The notes beneath the pieces were generated by a model, which ran no database searches, was not told where the DNA came from, and was given only the letters and a program-made list of their open reading frames with translations. A stretch of DNA of 64,000 bases from Bacteroidaceae bacterium (GTDB lineage Bacteria; Bacteroidota; Bacteroidia; Bacteroidales; Bacteroidaceae): positions 62,001 through 126,000 of the forward strand of contig JAGCLA010000023.1 of NCBI GenBank assembly GCA_017647225.1, in the 5' to 3' direction. Numbering within the stretch: the first letter of the stretch is position 1; each line of letters starts with the position of its first letter. Shown here piece by piece: positions 19,682-28,357 of this stretch. Both the position numbers and the translations under genes were made by a program.

Positions 19682-21268
19682 ATGAAAAAGATATTTTTAC
19701 TGATAGCGACACTTGTACTGACTTTTACCACACAGGCACAGGAGATGCCCGCGCATATCCTGAAACTGATGTACACCAGCAATATCATTTCGCGTTTTTA
19801 TGTCGATAACACCGACAATGACAAAATTACAGAAGCCGGAATAAAGGCTATGCTCAAGGAGCTTGACCCTCACTCTACCTACACCGACACAAAAGAGACA
19901 AAAGCCCTTTTGGAGCAGATGCAGGGAAGCTTCAGCGGTATCGGAATACAGTTCAACATAGTATCGGACACACTGTTCGTTATACAAACCACAAAGAACG
20001 GCCCGTCAGAACGTGCCGGCATACTCGCAGGCGACAAAATCGTAACAGTGAACGACACTGTCATTTCAGGAGTAAAGATGGAGCGCAGCGACATCATGTC
20101 GCGCCTGCGCGGAGCAAAAGGAACAGAGGTAAGGGTTGAGGTTGTAAGACGTGGTATCGACCGTCTGTTGCCGTTCACTCTCGTACGCGACGACATATCA
20201 ACCGAAACAGTCGATGCCGCATATATGATAGACGACAAGAACGGCTATATACGAATAACATCGTTCGGAGCAAAAACACACGAGGAGTTTGCTTCAAAGC
20301 TAGATTCGTTGAAATCCTTAGGATTGAAAAACCTTATAATAGACCTTGAGGGAAACGGTGGCGGTTACTTAAATGCAGCCGTAGATATAGCAAGCGAACT
20401 TATCGATGAAGAGAAACTCGTTGTCTATACCGAAGGCCGAAGCAACCCACGTCAAGAATACATTTCAAAAGGAAACGGCAAGTTCCTGAAAGGTAACCTC
20501 GTTGTCATTGTCGATGAAACATCGGCTTCGGCGTCAGAGATTCTTGCAGGAGCAATACAGGATTGGGACCGAGGCCTGGTTGTCGGACGACGCAGCTTCG
20601 GCAAGGGTCTTGTGCAACGCCCGTTCAACCTACCCGACGGCTCAATGATACGTCTTACCATTGCACGTTACTACACACCGTCAGGACGTTGTATTCAGAA
20701 ACCTTATGACAACGACTCGATAAAGTATGAGCTGGACCTTATGAACCGTTACAACAGCGGCGAGCTTACAAGTGCCGACAGCATACATTTCCCCGACTCG
20801 TTGAAGACCTTTACAAAAAGACTCAAACGCCCCGTTTATGGCGGTGGAGGTATCATGCCCGACTATTTTGTTCCACTCGACACTCTCAAATACACAAAGT
20901 ACCACAGAGCATTGGCAGCAAAAGGTTGCATTATACAGGCATCGCTCAAATATCTCGACCAGAACAGACAACAGATAGAACAGGAGTATAGCGACATCTA
21001 TGACTTTGAAAAGCGTTTCGAAGTCGATGAAACATACATGAAGATGTTGCGCGAGCAAGGCGAGCAAGACAATGTCAAGTTAGAAGGTGGCGAAGAGGAG
21101 TACGAGAAGTCACTTCCAGAGCTCAAACGACAGCTCAAGAGCCTCATAGCACGTGACATCTGGAGTATGGACAAGTTCATGGAGATATACAACCAGAGCA
21201 ACGAACTGTTCTTGAAGGCCTACGAACTTGTAAAAGAGAAGAAGTTCGAAAGACTGATGCAGAAATAA
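19682..21268 (+). CDS. S41 family C-terminal processing peptidase
   Basis: 528 residues with a signal peptide (KKIFLLIATLVLTFTTQAQ), so periplasmic. A PDZ domain (GIGIQFNIVSDTLFV ... GPSERAGILAGDKIVTVND, about residues 80-155) is followed by the protease core: the catalytic serine in DETSASASEILAGA and the lysine in GRRSFGKGLVQ, the Ser-Lys dyad of CtpA/Prc enzymes. The C-terminal 150 residues are helical and charged. Likely trims or degrades exported proteins; substrate unknown. Twelve nt after coaD, so probably in the same transcript. Confidence 0.93.
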   Translation: MKKIFLLIATLVLTFTTQAQEMPAHILKLMYTSNIISRFYVDNTDNDKITEAGIKAMLKELDPHSTYTDTKETKALLEQMQGSFSGIGIQFNIVSDTLFVIQTTKNGPSERAGILAGDKIVTVNDTVISGVKMERSDIMSRLRGAKGTEVRVEVVRRGIDRLLPFTLVRDDISTETVDAAYMIDDKNGYIRITSFGAKTHEEFASKLDSLKSLGLKNLIIDLEGNGGGYLNAAVDIASELIDEEKLVVYTEGRSNPRQEYISKGNGKFLKGNLVVIVDETSASASEILAGAIQDWDRGLVVGRRSFGKGLVQRPFNLPDGSMIRLTIARYYTPSGRCIQKPYDNDSIKYELDLMNRYNSGELTSADSIHFPDSLKTFTKRLKRPVYGGGGIMPDYFVPLDTLKYTKYHRALAAKGCIIQASLKYLDQNRQQIEQEYSDIYDFEKRFEVDETYMKMLREQGEQDNVKLEGGEEEYEKSLPELKRQLKSLIARDIWSMDKFMEIYNQSNELFLKAYELVKEKKFERLMQK

Positions 21269-21325
21269 TAGCAATACAGCAACCTTGCCACTTGATGCCG
21301 GCTTTAATTTTGCATAAAAAAAGTT

Positions 21326-21943
21326 ATGGCAAAAAGTGTTTTTGATGCATTCGACTCCGCAGAGAACTTCGAGAAGCTCAACCAATCAAAATTCGATTCT
21401 GTAATCGGGTATAGTTTTAATTTTGAAGGAGGATATACCAACCGTAAGGAAGACAGGGAAACCAACTATGGAATAACTGCGCCCTTTATGGAAAACTACA
21501 AGCACGTACTTCCCGGAGGCAAGTCAAAGCCCATCAGAGAGCTAACCAAAGACGAAGCCCGCCAGCTGTACAAGGCTCAATGGGACGAGTATAACTTGGG
21601 ATATATAAGAGATAAGAATCTGGCTCTTGCATTAAACGACTATATGATAAATTCAAATGCAAGAAAAGTCGCAGAAAGAGTACAAGGCATTCTTAACTCC
21701 AATGGTCAGAATCTGAAAGTTGACGGCAGAATTGGAGCGCAGACACTGAATGCCATACACAATACCGACAAGGAGTGGCTTATTGACCAGATTCTAATGG
21801 ACAGACTTCAGCGATACCGCTTTACAATAGAGCGTGAGCCACAGAAAATTATTTACGTTGCAGGGTGGATTAACAGACTTAATGATTTGGCAGAGGCGGT
21901 ACACTCAAGAATAAGGTTCAAAGAGAGCGATTTAAACCTTTGA
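21326..21943 (+). CDS. GH108-type muramidase (phage-lysozyme-like)
   Basis: 205 residues. The N-terminal domain has the GH108 pattern NFEGGYTNRKEDRETNYGIT, with the catalytic Glu in EGGY (about residue 34). The C-terminal part (VDGRIGAQTLNAI ... RLQRYRFTI) looks like the peptidoglycan-binding domain found in these enzymes. There is no signal peptide, as in phage endolysins that need a holin. No phage genes flank it, so it may be a domesticated or relict phage lysin. Peptidoglycan hydrolysis is inferred from family only. Confidence 0.82.
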   Translation: MAKSVFDAFDSAENFEKLNQSKFDSVIGYSFNFEGGYTNRKEDRETNYGITAPFMENYKHVLPGGKSKPIRELTKDEARQLYKAQWDEYNLGYIRDKNLALALNDYMINSNARKVAERVQGILNSNGQNLKVDGRIGAQTLNAIHNTDKEWLIDQILMDRLQRYRFTIEREPQKIIYVAGWINRLNDLAEAVHSRIRFKESDLNL

Positions 21944-21946
21944 CAA

Positions 21947-21982
21947 AAACAACAGACTCATCACGTGATGAGCCTGTTGTTT
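21947..21982. terminator. Bidirectional terminator between convergent genes
   Basis: Near-perfect palindrome (AAACAACAG, one mismatch, CTCATCA; mirrored to 21982) ending in TTGTTT on the plus strand and TTGTTTTTG on the minus. It serves the GH108 gene and overlaps the last codon of the methyltransferase gene. Confidence 0.8.
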
Positions 21983-23153
21983 ATATTGCCTTTTTACACA
22001 CGACAAGAACCTTTTCGCCTTTGGCAAGTGTCGTCGCAAAGATATAATTGTCGCCACCGTCGGCAAGTTTCAAGCGCTTGCGCAACAGTTGCACATTCTC
22101 GGGGAAATTACGTACCGTTATGTTCGCCTTTTGCAAAGCCTGTATCTTTTTGATTTCAGCCTTTGAGAAACCAAGCACCTCTATAACCTCAAACACACGT
22201 CCGGGAAAATCGGGAACAAGAGCATCTGCCGTATAAAGTTGACTGTTCGGGTGCAGCTTGGCCATTTCAAACCTTGCCGACAACGAATTATAGCACCCTG
22301 CCTTTTGCAGAGCAGCACATGGCTCATAGAGATAGCCGGCAACCTCGTTTGCAAGGCGACATTCGGCTTGCTGTTCCTCGCCCATAGTGTAAGAAAATGA
22401 CAGAGTGCCCTTCTCGCGGATATCGACACAATGCACGGGTATATCATCGTTTGCCTTGCCAAGAACAATAAGCAGTTCCTTACACTCATTGTTTACAGCC
22501 ACCACATGCACCGCCTCGACATTGCTCAACTGACGGCAAGCAAGTGAAATGTCGAGCATGGGAGAACACTTTATCATCACCTTTGAGGCCTTAGACAACA
22601 GTTTGTCCTCAAGCTCTACAACATTGGGCTCGCAGTCGGAGAGAGCCACCACCTTACGGCCGTCACCGTCGCGACGTGCAGGGTCAACAAAAAGCCAGTC
22701 GAGTTGTGGCAACGCAGCAAGCAGTTCCTCGCTGTTGCCATGCATCACCCTCGCATGGTCAAGACCAAGCAAAGCAAAATTAGCACGAGCAATATAGCAC
22801 AATCTCTCGTTGCGTTCAACATAGAAAGCCTCGCTGAAGCCACGTGCAATATAGCTGAAATCGATACCGAAACCACCTGTCAGGTCTGCAAATCTGCCAC
22901 CAGACAGAAGCGAAGCCTTATATTTTGCAGTGTGCTCACTTGAGCACTGCTCCATAGATATTTTAGGCGGATATATTATACCCTCTGTCGCAGCCCATGC
23001 CGGCAGTTTCTCACGTGCCTGCTGCCACCCCTCTATTTGCACGACAGCCTCACGCATATCCACAGCGGGATAGCGCTTCGCCTGCAAAGCAAGGAGGCGT
23101 GTATCCTCGTTGCGATGGGCTGTTATAAACTCTTTTGTTTCGGTAGTAAGCAC
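21981..23153 (-). CDS. Class I SAM-dependent methyltransferase with THUMP-like domain
   Basis: 390 residues. Rossmann methyltransferase motif I ADLTGGFGIDFSYIARG (about residue 90), motif IV LFVDPARRDGDGRKV, then a C-terminal THUMP-like region (KLHPNSQLYTADALVPDFPG ... NITVRNFPENVQLLRKRLK). An RNA substrate is likely by analogy, but not proven. An in-frame GTG at 23213 exists, but it lies inside the upstream Pmp3-type gene. The GTG at 23153 starts 4 nt after that gene's stop and gives the expected N-terminus (VLTTETKEFI), so it is chosen. Confidence 0.85.
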   Translation of the reverse strand: MLTTETKEFITAHRNEDTRLLALQAKRYPAVDMREAVVQIEGWQQAREKLPAWAATEGIIYPPKISMEQCSSEHTAKYKASLLSGGRFADLTGGFGIDFSYIARGFSEAFYVERNERLCYIARANFALLGLDHARVMHGNSEELLAALPQLDWLFVDPARRDGDGRKVVALSDCEPNVVELEDKLLSKASKVMIKCSPMLDISLACRQLSNVEAVHVVAVNNECKELLIVLGKANDDIPVHCVDIREKGTLSFSYTMGEEQQAECRLANEVAGYLYEPCAALQKAGCYNSLSARFEMAKLHPNSQLYTADALVPDFPGRVFEVIEVLGFSKAEIKKIQALQKANITVRNFPENVQLLRKRLKLADGGDNYIFATTLAKGEKVLVVCKKAI

Positions 23154-23157
23154 CTGA

Positions 23158-23313
23158 TTATTGAGGTTTATTAAGGATAACAAGAGCTGCGATAACGCCT
23201 GGTACCCAACCACAGAGAGTCAAGAGGAGAACCACAAGAACCGAACCGCAACCTCTGTCAGCAACAGCAAGAGGAGGAAATAGAATTGCTAAAAGGACTC
23301 TTAATAATGACAT
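23158..23313 (-). CDS. YqaE/Pmp3 family small membrane protein
   Basis: 51 residues, easily missed by size filters. Two hydrophobic helices carry the diagnostic signature of the UPF0057/Pmp3 family: FPPLAVADRGCGS in the first half and LLTLCGWVPGVIAALVI in the second. Proteins of this family affect membrane potential and salt tolerance in yeast and plants; the bacterial role is less clear. Initiates at ATG 23313; TAA at 23160-23158 is followed after 4 nt by the GTG of the methyltransferase, so both are probably on one transcript. Confidence 0.88.
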   Translation of the reverse strand: MSLLRVLLAILFPPLAVADRGCGSVLVVLLLTLCGWVPGVIAALVILNKPQ

Positions 23314-23415
23314 ATACGTTTTTATTTACCACAAAAGTACAACATTAAACTCATTATACAAAGGATAAACAGGAAACAATAAGCTTTAACATTTTTGGAT
23401 AACAATCCAAAATTC

Positions 23416-23450
23416 AACAAAAAAGCGTCTGCCCCGTGTGGAGCAGACGC
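23416..23450 (-). terminator. Rho-independent terminator after pckA
   Basis: Perfect 8-bp stem GCGTCTGC/GCAGACGC (23425-23432 with 23443-23450), followed on the minus strand by TTTTTTGTTG. Confidence 0.88.
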
Positions 23451-23472
23451 CGTATTTAGGTTTAAGACTTTA

Positions 23473-25074
23473 TTAGAGCTTTGGACCTGCAGCAACGAGA
23501 GCCTTACCAGCTTCGTTACCTGTGTACTTGGTGAAGTTCTTGATGAAACGACCAGCCAAGTCAACAGCCTTCTCTTCCCACTGAGCTGCGTCAGCATAAG
23601 TGTCGCGTGGGTCAAGGATAGCAGGGTCAACACCTGGCAACTCTGTTGGAACAACAAAGTCGAAGTGTGGGATAACCTTTGTAGGAGCTGTATCGATTGA
23701 GCCATCGAGGATAGCGTCGATGATACCGCGTGTATCCTTGATAGAGATACGCTTACCTGTACCATTCCAACCTGTGTTAACGAGGTATGCCTTAGCACCG
23801 TTCTTCTCCATCTTCTTAACGAGTTCCTCACCGTACTTTGTTGGGTGCAAGCTCAAGAATGCAGCACCGAAGCAAGCTGAGAATGTTGGAGTAGGCTCAG
23901 TGATACCGCGCTCTGTACCAGCCAACTTAGCTGTGAAACCGCTGAGGAAGTAGTACTGTGTCTGCTCTGGGTTCAAGATAGATACTGGAGGCAACACACC
24001 GAATGCATCAGCTGACAAGAAGATAACCTTCTTTGCAGGAGCAGCCATTGAACCAGGCTTGATGTTGTTGATGTGGTTGATTGGGTAAGATACACGAGTG
24101 TTCTCTGTAACGCTCTTATCAGCGAAGTCGATCTTGCCGTTAGCATCAACAGTAACGTTCTCAAGAAGTGCATCGCGCTTGATAGCGTTGAAGATGTCTG
24201 GCTCGCTCTCCTTGTCAAGGTTGATAACCTTAGCGTAGCAACCACCCTCGAAGTTGAATACTGAGTCGTCGTCCCAACCGTGCTCGTCGTCACCGATAAG
24301 CATACGCTTTGGATCGGTTGAAAGAGTTGTCTTACCTGTACCTGACAAACCGAAGAAGATAGCTGTTTCACCCTTCTCGTTTGTGTTAGCAGAGCAGTGC
24401 ATTGAAGCGATACCCTGGAGAGGCAAGTAGTAGTTCATCATTGAGAACATACCCTTCTTCATCTCACCACCGTACCATGTGTTAAGGATGATCTGCTCGC
24501 GTGATGTCAAGTTGAATACAACTGCAGTCTCAGAGTTCAAACCGAGTTCCTTGTAGTTCTCAACAGCAGCCTTTGAAGCGTTGTAAACGATGAAGTCAGG
24601 CTCGCCGAATGCAGCCAATTCCTCAGCTGTAGGACGGATGAACATGTTTGTTACGAAGTGAGCCTGCCAAGCAACCTCCATGATGAAACGTACCTTAAGA
24701 CGTGTAGCAGGGTTAGCACCGCAGAATGCGTCAACAACGAACAATCTCTTGTTTGAAAGCTCCTTTGTTGCAATTTCCTTCAACGCGTTCCAAGCCTCTG
24801 TTGTAACAGGCTTGTTGTCGTTCTTGTACTCTTCAGATGTCCACCATACAGTGTTCTCAGATGTAGCATCCTTAACGATGAACTTATCCTTAGGAGAACG
24901 ACCTGTGTAAACACCAGTCATTACGTTTACTGCGCCAAGTTCTGTAACCTGACCAACCTCAAAGCCCTGAAGTTCAGGCTTTGTTTCCTCTGCAAAAAGC
25001 TGCTCGTAAGAAGGATTGTGAACAACTTCTACAGCGCCTGTAATACCATACTTGGTAAGATCTATTGTTGCCAT
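23473..25074 (-). CDS. pckA: Phosphoenolpyruvate carboxykinase (ATP)
   Basis: 533 residues, typical of the ATP-dependent family. Interconverts oxaloacetate and PEP; in anaerobic Bacteroidota it often runs in the carboxylating direction to feed succinate production. Visible are the kinase-1a P-loop [11 protein letters not shown] (about residue 243), kinase-2 [11 protein letters not shown], the oxaloacetate site GRSPKDKF, and the adenine-binding [13 protein letters not shown]. It has its own promoter and a leader of about 90 nt. Codon use looks like that of a highly expressed gene. Confidence 0.98.
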   Translation of the reverse strand: MATIDLTKYGITGAVEVVHNPSYEQLFAEETKPELQGFEVGQVTELGAVNVMTGVYTGRSPKDKFIVKDATSENTVWWTSEEYKNDNKPVTTEAWNALKEIATKELSNKRLFVVDAFCGANPATRLKVRFIMEVAWQAHFVTNMFIRPTAEELAAFGEPDFIVYNASKAAVENYKELGLNSETAVVFNLTSREQIILNTWYGGEMKKGMFSMMNYYLPLQGIASMHCSANTNEKGETAIFFGLSGTGKTTLSTDPKRMLIGDDEHGWDDDSVFNFEGGCYAKVINLDKESEPDIFNAIKRDALLENVTVDANGKIDFADKSVTENTRVSYPINHINNIKPGSMAAPAKKVIFLSADAFGVLPPVSILNPEQTQYYFLSGFTAKLAGTERGITEPTPTFSACFGAAFLSLHPTKYGEELVKKMEKNGAKAYLVNTGWNGTGKRISIKDTRGIIDAILDGSIDTAPTKVIPHFDFVVPTELPGVDPAILDPRDTYADAAQWEEKAVDLAGRFIKNFTKYTGNEAGKALVAAGPKL

Positions 25075-25169
25075 AATTCTAAAAAATAAATTATTAATTA
25101 ATACTCTTTTTTAATCACATTTCGAGTTCCGACAAGTCTTTTACTCCAACTTGCCGAAGTTCTCCAAGT

Positions 25170-25201
25170 GCAAATATATATATATTTACTTAATGTGCAA
25201 A
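25170..25201 (-). promoter_or_regulatory. pckA promoter
   Basis: Minus strand: TTTG (25201-25198), 19-nt spacer, TATATTTGC (25178-25170), an exact match to the Bacteroides consensus. Predicted start near 25163, leader about 88 nt. Confidence 0.8.
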
Positions 25202-25618
25202 ACTAATTAAAGAAAAATTTCTTTAATTGGGCAAAAAAAGGCAAAAAAGGCTGTTTTTTGTAAAAATCGTTTACTTTTTATCTTTTTATTTTATCAAAAA
25301 AGGGACAAAACAGCAACAATGTAACAACAAATAAAGAAGAAAAACTTTCATTTTTCAACAAAGTTTTCTATTTCTTTGACATTTTGTTTTTATCTGTTTT
25401 TTTTGTTCAAAAAAATAAAAAAACTGCCACTTTTTATAATCCTCAAACACGGGAAGAGGCAAAATCCACGAAAAAGAGGATTTTTGGGCAATAACATAAA
25501 CAATTCCTTATCATGTCACAGCGACAGTGCGAAGCGACAAGGAATTTCTCTCATACGGCAGATATGACAGTAATGTCGAGATTTATTTTGAGAGAGGATT
25601 GGCCTACCGCCTGTTCCT
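25202..25618. other. AT-rich intergenic region with a degenerate palindrome
   Basis: No gene seen between the pckA promoter and the CPBP gene. The first half is strongly AT-rich with A and T runs. At 25502-25546 an inverted repeat (AATTCCTT/AAGGAATT) encloses a sequence with GTGCGAAGCGACAAGG, reminiscent of the core of the dispersed repeat at 48786-48940 and possibly a decayed relative. Confidence 0.45.
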
Positions 25619-26512
25619 TTATTTGATATCACCACCCTTATCTTGCCAGGGCAACGACACTGGTGGCAACGCGCGGTGCAACCTCACTGCAAAATAGAGC
25701 GACAAAAAGGCAAAGAACAAGAATGTGACAACCTCCGATGCTGTTTCGGCAATAGGCGATATCATGCCTTCGGGCAACGGGCGTATCTCCTCATTTCCAA
25801 AAGCCAACATCATAGCCGTAGCAAGAGAATTGTTTAGCACATGCCCTACTATTACCGACAACAGACTACCGGTACGGTAATATATCCAGCCAAAGACAGC
25901 ACCGAGTAAAGTCGCATAGAGCACCTGTACCGGATTCCAATGAAACACGCCAAAGACAAGAGCCGCCGCAAGAATAGCAACCCAAGGCTTATAGCGACGC
26001 ATGAGATAACCCTGCATGGCACCACGAAAAAGCACCTCTTCGAGCAACGGCGCAAGAAACGATATGGTGATTATTCCCAACGGGTTACGCGTAAGCCCCT
26101 CAAACTCGGTGGCAAGCATGTCTTCGAGTTGGAACCATTGCACAAAGATGTTGAGCGCCAACATTGACGAAAAGACAAGCATCGTTGATAGAAACAACGA
26201 GTTTGAAGATATGGAACGGAAAATTTCAGGCTTTATCCTGTATCCTTTTATAAGATGCAAGAATACAAGCATTGAAATTGTCGATAAGAAAAGACCGACA
26301 GCCATAGCCTGTATATAAGCATCGTTCGCCGACAAAGAGAGCGCAGAATCCAAGTTGTCCAAATGCTCGAGAACATCTGCCGACATCTGCCCTTTGAATA
26401 CCGCCCACAGTATTGCCACAAACATGGCAATAAAGGTAAACAGGCCTTGGAGTGCCACATACGCCAATAACAATACAAGAATATACCCAGCCGCAAGTAA
26501 AGCCTTCTTCAT
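25619..26512 (-). CDS. CPBP family intramembrane metalloprotease
   Basis: 297 residues with about eight hydrophobic segments. The family motifs are clear: EEVLFRGAMQGYLMRR (catalytic EExxxR, about residue 164), FGVFHWNPVQ with the second-motif His, and HVLNNSLATA with the third. Such CAAX-protease/bacteriocin-processing proteins cleave within the inner membrane; the substrate here is unknown. It starts 5 nt after the ribF stop; an overlapping TTG at 26521 is less likely. Probably co-transcribed with ribF. Confidence 0.92.
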   Translation of the reverse strand: MKKALLAAGYILVLLLAYVALQGLFTFIAMFVAILWAVFKGQMSADVLEHLDNLDSALSLSANDAYIQAMAVGLFLSTISMLVFLHLIKGYRIKPEIFRSISSNSLFLSTMLVFSSMLALNIFVQWFQLEDMLATEFEGLTRNPLGIITISFLAPLLEEVLFRGAMQGYLMRRYKPWVAILAAALVFGVFHWNPVQVLYATLLGAVFGWIYYRTGSLLSVIVGHVLNNSLATAMMLAFGNEEIRPLPEGMISPIAETASEVVTFLFFAFLSLYFAVRLHRALPPVSLPWQDKGGDIK

Positions 26513-26517
26513 AACAA

Positions 26518-27441
26518 TCAAATACCACGTTTAACAAGTTCCACGTCAGCCTCTATCTGGCGACGCAAGGCATCGACACTCTCAAACCCCATTTCACCAC
26601 GCAAGCGACGCACCGGGAACACAACAATCTCCTTATCATATATATCGCCCGAAAAACCTATGACATGCACCTCGACGGTACGCACAAGATTTTCGCCGAT
26701 GGTAGGCTTGACACCTATGTTCATGACACCCTTATAATTGCCACCCATGCACGACACGCTGACATCATACACTCCGTCGGCAGGTAACAGCTTCATGTCG
26801 TCATGCAAAAGGATATTGGCAGTAGGGAAACCCAGGGAACGGCCTATTCCGGCACCATGCACCACTGTTCCGGCAAAGGAATAATCATGTCCGAGCAGGC
26901 TGTTTGCAAGAGCAATGTCACCCCCTGCCAACGCACGACGCACCTTTGAAGAGCTGACAGCCACATCACCTGCCACATAAGGCAAAGCCTTGAAAAGTTC
27001 CATGCCAAGAACCTTGCCATATTCGGCATACTGTTCAAAGCCCTCACCGGCCTGAGGCTTGCCAAAGCGGTGGTCATAACCTACACACAACAGCTTGACA
27101 CCAAGCTGTTTCGCAAGCACCTCACCCATAAAACGTTCTGCTGTCATGGACGCCATACTTGCGTCAAAGTCAAGCAACACACAGTAATCGACACCGAGCG
27201 ACTCAAGCAGAGCTGCCTTCTCGTCATTGGAAGACAAGAGGAACGGCTCATTTACAGTACCGAACAGCAGACGCGGATGCCTTGCAAAGGTCACCACCAT
27301 GACAGGCAAGCCACGCTCAGCAGCCTTCGCACGCAATTCCTCGAGCATAGAACAATGCCCAAGATGCACACCGTCGAATGAGCCGACAGTAGCAGCACAA
27401 GGAATCGGGGTGAATTTATGTATGTCGGTAATAACTTCCAT
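26518..27441 (-). CDS. ribF: Bifunctional riboflavin kinase / FAD synthetase
   Basis: 307 residues. N-terminal FAD synthetase domain with ATVGSFDGVHLGH (about residue 20) and SSSKVRRAL. C-terminal riboflavin kinase domain with GAGIGRSLGFPTANI and the catalytic Glu region TVEVHVIGFSGDIYD. Makes FMN and FAD from riboflavin. The ATG at 27441 gives the usual N-terminus (MEVITDIHKF); another ATG at 27453 adds four residues. No FMN riboswitch is visible upstream. Confidence 0.95.
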   Translation of the reverse strand: MEVITDIHKFTPIPCAATVGSFDGVHLGHCSMLEELRAKAAERGLPVMVVTFARHPRLLFGTVNEPFLLSSNDEKAALLESLGVDYCVLLDFDASMASMTAERFMGEVLAKQLGVKLLCVGYDHRFGKPQAGEGFEQYAEYGKVLGMELFKALPYVAGDVAVSSSKVRRALAGGDIALANSLLGHDYSFAGTVVHGAGIGRSLGFPTANILLHDDMKLLPADGVYDVSVSCMGGNYKGVMNIGVKPTIGENLVRTVEVHVIGFSGDIYDKEIVVFPVRRLRGEMGFESVDALRRQIEADVELVKRGI

Positions 27442-27536
27442 CGGTACAAACATACGGAAAAAATCACTTTTAGAGAAATTTTCGGCTTATTTGATTTAAG
27501 CGACACGCTCTTGATTACATTTTTTAGCACAAAAAA

Positions 27537-27569
27537 TTTGCAATGTAAAAGAAAATAGCATACCTTTGC
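27537..27569 (+). promoter_or_regulatory. Promoter of tRNA-Met
   Basis: TTTG (27537-27540), 20-nt spacer, TACCTTTGC (27561-27569), a full consensus match. Transcription should begin about 15-20 nt before the mature tRNA. Confidence 0.8.
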
Positions 27570-27591
27570 ACCCGTATTCAAAAGAATACTC

Positions 27592-27665
27592 GGGCTTTTA
27601 GCTCAGTCGGTTAGAGCAACAGACTCATAATCTGGAGGTCCTAGGTTCAAGTCCTAGATGGCCCA
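27592..27665 (+). tRNA. tRNA-Met (anticodon CAT)
   Basis: 74 nt cloverleaf: acceptor GGGCTTT paired with ATGGCCC, D arm with AGTCGGTTA, anticodon loop CTCATAA, T arm CTAGG-TTCAAGT-CCTAG, discriminator A; CCA not encoded. The acceptor has a T6/T67 mismatch and the anticodon stem an A27/G43 mismatch, both a little unusual. A CAT anticodon can also be tRNA-Ile2 (lysidine modified); the sequence alone does not settle this, though elongator Met is the default. It marks the left edge of the AT-rich island. Confidence 0.9.
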
Positions 27666-27671
27666 CTTATA

Positions 27672-27701
27672 GAGAATCGCATTCGCGGTTCTCTTTTTTT
27701 T
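27672..27701 (+). terminator. Terminator of tRNA-Met
   Basis: GAGAATCGC-ATTC-GCGGTTCTC stem-loop (one G-U pair) followed by eight T residues. Confidence 0.88.
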
Positions 27702-27827
27702 GTATAGGACTCAAACCTACGGTTATTGACTTCGTTATCTTCGTTTTTCCGCACTTCTGTCATCAATGCTTCGGTAACAGATATTACATATACGCAGTAA
27801 TGGTTAAAAAGTTTTTTCAGCATTTGT

Positions 27828-27901
27828 CTTGATAAAACAAAACACCTTTATTACTTTTGCAATAACTCCAAGTTACAGCGGTAGCAAAAGAGTTATTTTT
27901 T
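27828..27901 (+). ncRNA. Candidate small RNA unit (promoter plus terminator-like hairpin)
   Basis: CTTG (27828-27831), 20-nt spacer and TACTTTTGC (27852-27860) resemble a promoter. Directly after it, AATAACTC (27861-27868) pairs with GAGTTATT (27890-27897) and ends in TTTTTT. A transcript would be only about 35-45 nt, so this may instead be a protein-binding or decayed mobile-element end. Confidence 0.3.
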
Positions 27902-27915
27902 AGTAAAAAGGTGTT
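27841..27915. repeat. Imperfect inverted repeat 1
   Basis: AACACCTTTATTACT (27841-27855) pairs with AGTAAAAAGGTGTT (27902-27915) with one bulge. It encloses the AATAACTC/GAGTTATT hairpin, so the whole 75 bp can fold as one interrupted stem. Confidence 0.6.
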
Positions 27916-28030
27916 ATTGAAATTATCTTCTAATATCAAATTCTAGCAAAGTTTGAAAGCTGTGAAGATGATGGCAATAGCGCCGCATCATTGGTATGTA
28001 CAGCCCTTATTGGCTTTCTACATAACCTTT

Positions 28031-28112
28031 GGTGTGGGTGCTATTGTTTTATCCACAGCAAGGCAATGCTAGAAGCCCGATATTAGGATAAAACATATAT
28101 AGTTCCCACACC
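28031..28112. repeat. Imperfect inverted repeat 2
   Basis: GGTGTGGG (28031-28038) pairs with CCCACACC (28105-28112) and GTTTTATCC (28046-28054) with GGATAAAAC (28086-28094), giving a long interrupted stem with a 31-nt loop. Confidence 0.6.
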
Positions 28113-28164
28113 TTATTTTTTATCCGCTTTCATCCGGGAATTGGAAAGCATAATCTTGACTAAG

Positions 28165-28344
28165 ATGGAAATGATTGGCTCACAGTTTTTTATTATAGCA
28201 ATAGTTTTTGTTGTTGTTTTTATATGCATTCTAATTGGTAAAAAAACTGATGATAAAGAAAAGGATTCTATAATAAACGTTGTAGGAATAATTGCATTAA
28301 TTATAGCATTTATCGTTTTTTTGATTAACCAATGCGAAAGCTAA
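28165..28344 (+). CDS. Small membrane protein of unknown function
   Basis: 59 residues from ATG 28165 (another ATG at 28171 and a TTG at 28141 are possible). Two hydrophobic segments (FFIIAIVFVVVFICILI and VVGIIALIIAFIVFLI) are joined by a charged loop KKTDDKEKDS: a two-pass inner-membrane protein. First gene of the AT-rich operon, 13 nt before the next one. Family not recognised. Confidence 0.6.
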   Translation: MEMIGSQFFIIAIVFVVVFICILIGKKTDDKEKDSIINVVGIIALIIAFIVFLINQCES

Positions 28345-28357
28345 TTAACCGCGATTT

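Larger units (their letters stand above)
27702..28164. other. Structured non-coding region between tRNA-Met and the AT-rich operon
   Basis: No convincing gene. It begins with an imperfect inverted copy of the tRNA T arm (27704-27720). Further on are two long imperfect inverted repeats (27841-27915 and 28031-28112, listed separately). Composition is lower in GC than the flanking housekeeping genes, consistent with an insertion next to a tRNA gene, but no integrase or flanking direct repeat was found. Confidence 0.6.

Noticed and set aside
27442-27536. Possible FMN riboswitch before ribF
   Set aside because: The leader is short and AT-rich with none of the conserved RFN stems; likewise none before ribD.
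27828-28112. Integron attC sites or a CRISPR-like array
   Set aside because: The two inverted repeats differ in sequence, lack conserved attC core sites and regular spacing, and no integrase or cas gene is present.
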